Source of the DNA: Prevotella sp. UBA2850
Lineage (GTDB): Bacteria; Bacteroidota; Bacteroidia; Bacteroidales; Bacteroidaceae
Assembly (NCBI GenBank): GCA_002350805.1
Contig: DEFO01000029.1
Location: forward strand, 30,502-57,446
Direction of reading: 5' to 3'
Length of the DNA: 26,945 bases
Shown here: positions 23,957 through 26,945 of the stretch, one piece after another
Layout of the letters: the number at the start of each line of letters is the position of its first letter
Numbering within the stretch: the first letter of the stretch is position 1
Position numbers and translations under genes: made by a program
The notes under the pieces: generated by a model
What the model was told of the DNA's origin: nothing
Database searches by the model: none
What the model saw: only the letters and a program-made list of their open reading frames with translations

Positions 23957-25161
23957 ATGAAGCAGACAACACATTCCCCCGTCGGCCCGACGACAGAGAA
24001 ACAGCGCTACACCGTGCTCGACAGCATGCGCGACTGGCTCTGTTGGGCATTGCGCTGGCCAACTTCCCGGAGTTCGGCTTGTAGACTTTCCTCAGCGGTG
24101 ATGCGCGGGCGGCCATGCCTACGGCCGGCATAGACAAGGTGGTGCGCTTCGTAGAGTATTGGTTGGTTGAGGGAAAATTCTATAGCATCTTCTCAATGCT
24201 GTTCGGCATTGGCTTTTCCATCTTTCTTTCCAGGCATGGCACAAGGAGGTTTGTCAGGCGAATGCTGATTCTCATGCTGATAGGCCTTGTTCATCTGTTG
24301 CTGATATGGAATGGCGATATCTTGCTGCTCTATGCTGTGGGCGGATTGCTGCTGGTTTTGTTCGTCAGGGCAAGCGACCGCATGCTGCTCGCTTTGGCCG
24401 TCTTTTTCATCTTATTGCCTGCTGGACTCGACGCTTGGTCGCAATGGCAGGGCATCGACATGGCGGCTCCGCTTTATGATGCCTGGTGGCGACAGGCTGC
24501 CAGCAGCGGCATCACAGAAGAAAACTTTGCCTCGTGGCTTCGCGACGCCGACAGCTATGCCGTGATGTTTGAGTTCTTGAAACAGGGCTCCATTGAGCGC
24601 ATGTGGGAGTTTGTGAGCGGGCACCGCCTGCTGAAGGTCATCGGTTTGTTCCTGATTGGCTATCTCATTGGCCGTCACCGCCTTTACGCCCATATAGAAG
24701 AGATGAGGCCCCAGCTGAAGAGAGCTTTCTTTTGGACATTGTCCGTCATGCTGCCCCTTTCGTTCGTCTTTGCGTGGAGTGCTACTCATGGCGAACCGTG
24801 GGGCATGGCTGTCCATTCGTTGCTCTATGCTGTGAGTGTGGTACCGTTGGCATTGGCTTTTATGATGGGAGTGTGTCTGTGGCTGCGTCCGTTTGAAGTA
24901 TTTAAATCTGCAGGCCGCATGGCTTTGACTTGTTACATCGGCCAGTCGCTCATCGGCATATTTCTATTCTATGGTATCGGTCTGGGGTGGGGCACACGTT
25001 TCGGTTTCGTGCATATAGAGTTGACAGCCTTCATCGCATTCTTCGCTGAAGTTTTGGTGTGCCGTTTGTGGCTGCGTCATTTCAGTTTCGGTCCGTTAGA
25101 GTGGCTCTGGCGCATGCTGACTTATGGTAAATGGATGAGGCTGCGCAAGTCGGCAGATTGA
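23957..25161 (+). pseudogene. DUF418/YeiB-like membrane protein, broken by frameshift and stop
   Basis: The original start is ATG at 23957 (MKQTTHSPVGPTTEKQRYTVLDSMR). The expected DUF418 continuation GLALLGIALANFPEFGLYTFLSGDARAAMP is split. After the Arg codon (24029-24031) one base is missing, so the frame changes and GLALLGIALANFPEFGL is read one frame over. That frame then meets TAG at 24082-24084 where a Tyr codon is expected. From 24085 the same frame is open to 25161 (348 residues from the ATG at 24115), with VRFVEYWLVEGKFYSIFSMLFGIGFSIFL, LMLIGLVHLLLIWNGDILLLYAVGGLLL, several membrane helices and the C-terminal ALTCYIGQSLIGIFLFYGIGLGWG. Two lesions within 55 bp make it a likely pseudogene; restart at 24115 or assembly error are alternatives. 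Confidence 0.82.
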
Positions 25162-25217
25162 CCATGTCTAAAAGGGTTGCAAAGTACTTGCCCATTGGAG
25201 TTTTGACAGCCTTCAAC

Positions 25218-26672
25218 TCAGTTCTTTTCAACGTTTTTCGTGGGAGCAGGCACAAAGCCGAGTGCTGCCACCGCACAGCTCATGACTGGGCTGATGAGAT
25301 TGAAGAAACAGAAGGGCAGATATACGATGGTCGGGATGCCCAGCACGGTGCTTTGTGTCATGCCGCAGGCCGTCCATGGTACCAGTACCGATGTGACGGT
25401 CGACGAGTCTTCGGTGCTGCGGCTCAGCAGTTCGGGCCGGTAGCCCCGCTCACGGTATTCTTCGCGGAATATGGAGGCATTCATGATAATGGATAGGAAC
25501 TGGTCGCCCATGATCATGTTGAGCAGAATGCCCGAAACCACCGTCGAGCAAACCAGACTCACGGTGTTGTGAATGGCGCGGAGCATCACATGCGTGAGGC
25601 TCTTGAGCATCTGACTGGCTATCATGCAACTGCCGAAGCACATGGCGCAGAGTATGAGCCAGACCGTGTTGAGCATGCCCGCCATACCGCGGGTGGCAAC
25701 CAGACTGTTGATTTCGGCATAGCCAGTGTCTACCTGTGTGCTGGCATAACAGGTCTGCATGATGCCTGCCAGCAGTCGGACCGCCTTTCCCGTCAAGGCC
25801 TCGCCGGGCAACGATGCCACCACGTCGGGTTGTAGCACCAGCGCGCACAGGCAAGCGGCCAGCGACGACAGCATCAGCGTGACCAGCGAAGGCACTTTCT
25901 TGACGATGAGAATGCCTGTGAACAACGGTACCAGCAGCGTCCACAGCGAGATATTGAATGCACTGCTGAGTCCTGTCGTATAGCGATTTACCTCTATCGG
26001 CTCACCATCGAAACCCAGACCCATGAACAGGTAAATGAGCAGGGCAATGACGATGCTTGGCACGGTGGTGTACATCATGTAGCGGATATGCGAGAAGAGG
26101 TCGGCGCGGGCCATCGACGATGCCAGAACCGTAGTATCGGACATGGGCGACATCTTATCGCCGAAGTAAGCACCCGATATGATGGCGCCGGCACAATAAG
26201 GCGCAGGTATGCCCAGTGCATTGCCGATGCCTAGAAGTGCAATGCCGATGGTGGCAATGGTCGTCCACGAAGTGCCTGTCATCACAGAGATCAGCGACGA
26301 GATAATGCAGGCGCAAGGCAGGAAAAACTGTGGTGACATGAACTGCACACCATAATATATCAGCGTTGGTACCACTCCGCTGATCATCCAAGTGCTCGAC
26401 ATCACACCAATCATCAGCAGGATAAGGATAGAAACGGCCGCCTCGCCAATGGTTTTCTGAATAGCGTGCTCAAAGGTCTTCCACGGCACATGATAGAGCA
26501 CCATCGCTATGGCCACACATATACATGTCGCCACGATGAGTGCCAGCTGACTCGCTCCGCTGAGCGCATCGTCGGGCATGTGCAGCAAAATCAGCACAAT
26601 CATCGCAACGAGCACAGCCAGTGGCAGCACCGATATCAGCGGGTGGGGAAGTCGGGAGTTCAGCTCGTCCAT
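25218..26672 (-). CDS. nhaC: Na+/H+ antiporter, NhaC family
   Basis: A 484-residue inner-membrane antiporter with roughly twelve hydrophobic helices. NhaC-type signatures: SSTWMISGVVPTLIYYGV, SLISVMTGTSWTTIATIGIALLGIGNALGIPAPYCAGAIISGAYFGDKMSPMSDTTVLASSMARADLFSHIRYM, and VPWTACGMTQSTVLGIPTIVYLPFCFFNLISP near the C-terminus. It should exchange Na+ for H+ for pH and sodium balance; related proteins can exchange malate/lactate. The ATG at 26672 (MDELNSRLPHPL) is chosen because the promoter lies just upstream at 26712-26743; a longer frame to 26780 would cross it. It is convergent with the broken DUF418 gene (56 bp between), with no good terminator visible. Confidence 0.93.
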   Translation of the reverse strand: MDELNSRLPHPLISVLPLAVLVAMIVLILLHMPDDALSGASQLALIVATCICVAIAMVLYHVPWKTFEHAIQKTIGEAAVSILILLMIGVMSSTWMISGVVPTLIYYGVQFMSPQFFLPCACIISSLISVMTGTSWTTIATIGIALLGIGNALGIPAPYCAGAIISGAYFGDKMSPMSDTTVLASSMARADLFSHIRYMMYTTVPSIVIALLIYLFMGLGFDGEPIEVNRYTTGLSSAFNISLWTLLVPLFTGILIVKKVPSLVTLMLSSLAACLCALVLQPDVVASLPGEALTGKAVRLLAGIMQTCYASTQVDTGYAEINSLVATRGMAGMLNTVWLILCAMCFGSCMIASQMLKSLTHVMLRAIHNTVSLVCSTVVSGILLNMIMGDQFLSIIMNASIFREEYRERGYRPELLSRSTEDSSTVTSVLVPWTACGMTQSTVLGIPTIVYLPFCFFNLISPVMSCAVAALGFVPAPTKNVEKN

Positions 26673-26711
26673 TGGAAGATTTAATAATCCTTTATTATCA
26701 TATTCTATTTG

Positions 26712-26743
26712 CAAAGATAAAAAGAATCTTCCATACTTCCAAA
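26712..26743 (-). promoter_or_regulatory. Promoter of nhaC
   Basis: On the minus strand TTTG (26743-26740), a 20-bp spacer and TATCTTTG (26719-26712), followed by CAAAT. The predicted leader is about 33 bases. Confidence 0.7.
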
Positions 26744-26890
26744 TGTCATTCCTGAAAAGCCCGTCATTTCCTCTTGACATTCTTTATGATGAATGGCAAG
26801 AGCTTAGTCCCTCCCCAATCATTAGGTTAGTGCTGCTAGCATTTAATGAAGGAACTCTGGAGGCACCAAACTACTCATCTTGGTAGGGGA

Positions 26891-26921
26891 AACAAAAAAG
26901 AGAGATCGTGTTGATCTCTCT
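26891..26921 (-). terminator. Intrinsic terminator after the tRNA gene
   Basis: On the minus strand AGAGAGATC and GATCTCTCT pair around a 5-base loop (26921-26899) and are followed by a T run and TTTGTTTCCCC. The stem begins at the last base of the tRNA CCA end. Confidence 0.85.
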
Positions 26922-26945
26922 GGTGATCCGCTTGGGGCTCGAACC
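26921..26945 (-). tRNA. tRNA gene, 3' end only (runs off the window)
   Basis: Read on the minus strand the sequence gives GGTTCGAGCC, the T-arm loop pattern, then CCAA, GCGGATC as the 3' acceptor strand, A as discriminator and an encoded CCA. The 5' acceptor strand should therefore be GATCCGC, outside the window. The anticodon is not in the window, so the amino acid cannot be assigned. A terminator follows at once. Confidence 0.8.

Noticed and set aside
23866..23958. N-terminal extension of the rhodanese-MBL protein from 23958
   Set aside because: It would cross the promoter at 23889-23921 and bury the signal peptide that begins at 23859.
24082..24084. Recoded TAG (pyrrolysine or stop reassignment) in the DUF418 gene
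   Set aside because: A one-base frameshift lies just upstream in the same gene, so decay explains both; all other genes in the window use standard stops without read-through.

Overview
The window reads as chromosomal DNA of a Bacteroidota bacterium, most likely order Bacteroidales and probably a Prevotella-like genus. The evidence is an adjacent SusC/SusD pair, a GldH lipoprotein, promoters of the Bacteroidota type (TTTG, 19-21 bp, TAnnTTTG) in front of most transcription units, an absence of Shine-Dalgarno sequences, and the order purH-mreB-mreC-mreD-mrdA-rodA. The genus is an inference. No phage, insertion sequence or CRISPR array is visible.

Layout. (1) 65-1049, plus strand: a 4'-phosphopantetheinyl transferase and a STAS-domain protein, followed by two hairpins. 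(2) 1222-4862: a small helix-hairpin-helix protein (DUF4332-like) and alaS on the minus strand, then a divergent MerR-type regulator. The alaS and MerR promoters lie on top of each other in the same 36 bp. (3) 5079-11520, plus strand: a compact polysaccharide utilisation locus of a GH28 polygalacturonase-like enzyme, a SusC-type TonB-dependent transporter and a SusD-type lipoprotein. This fits capture, cutting and import of pectin (homogalacturonan-like) fragments. The SusC carries an OmpA-like domain after its barrel. (4) 11521-11989: an intergenic region with a strong terminator and a striking array with a 22-bp period. (5) 11990-15952, plus strand: metF, holB (delta'), a RicT/PSP1-type protein and gldH, probably one operon.

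(6) 15953-16093: a convergent junction holding 7-bp and 8-bp tandem repeats. (7) 16094-22523, minus strand: the cell-elongation (elongasome) operon read as purH(IMPCH only)-mreB-mreC-mreD-mrdA-rodA. MreB filaments, MreC/MreD, PBP2 and the RodA glycosyltransferase together build lateral-wall peptidoglycan. (8) 22804-23865, minus strand: a lipoprotein-like rhodanese plus metallo-beta-lactamase fusion, followed by a cluster of hairpins. (9) 23957-25161, plus strand: a DUF418 membrane-protein gene broken by a one-base deletion and an amber stop. (10) 25218-26672, minus strand: an NhaC-type Na+/H+ antiporter. The right edge holds the 3' end of a tRNA gene on the minus strand with its terminator.

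The most interesting signals are the SusC-OmpA fusion, the fully superimposed divergent alaS/merR promoters, and the 22-bp array between susD and metF. Smaller oddities are the stand-alone IMP cyclohydrolase domain, a delta' subunit without the usual zinc cysteines, and the decayed DUF418 gene.
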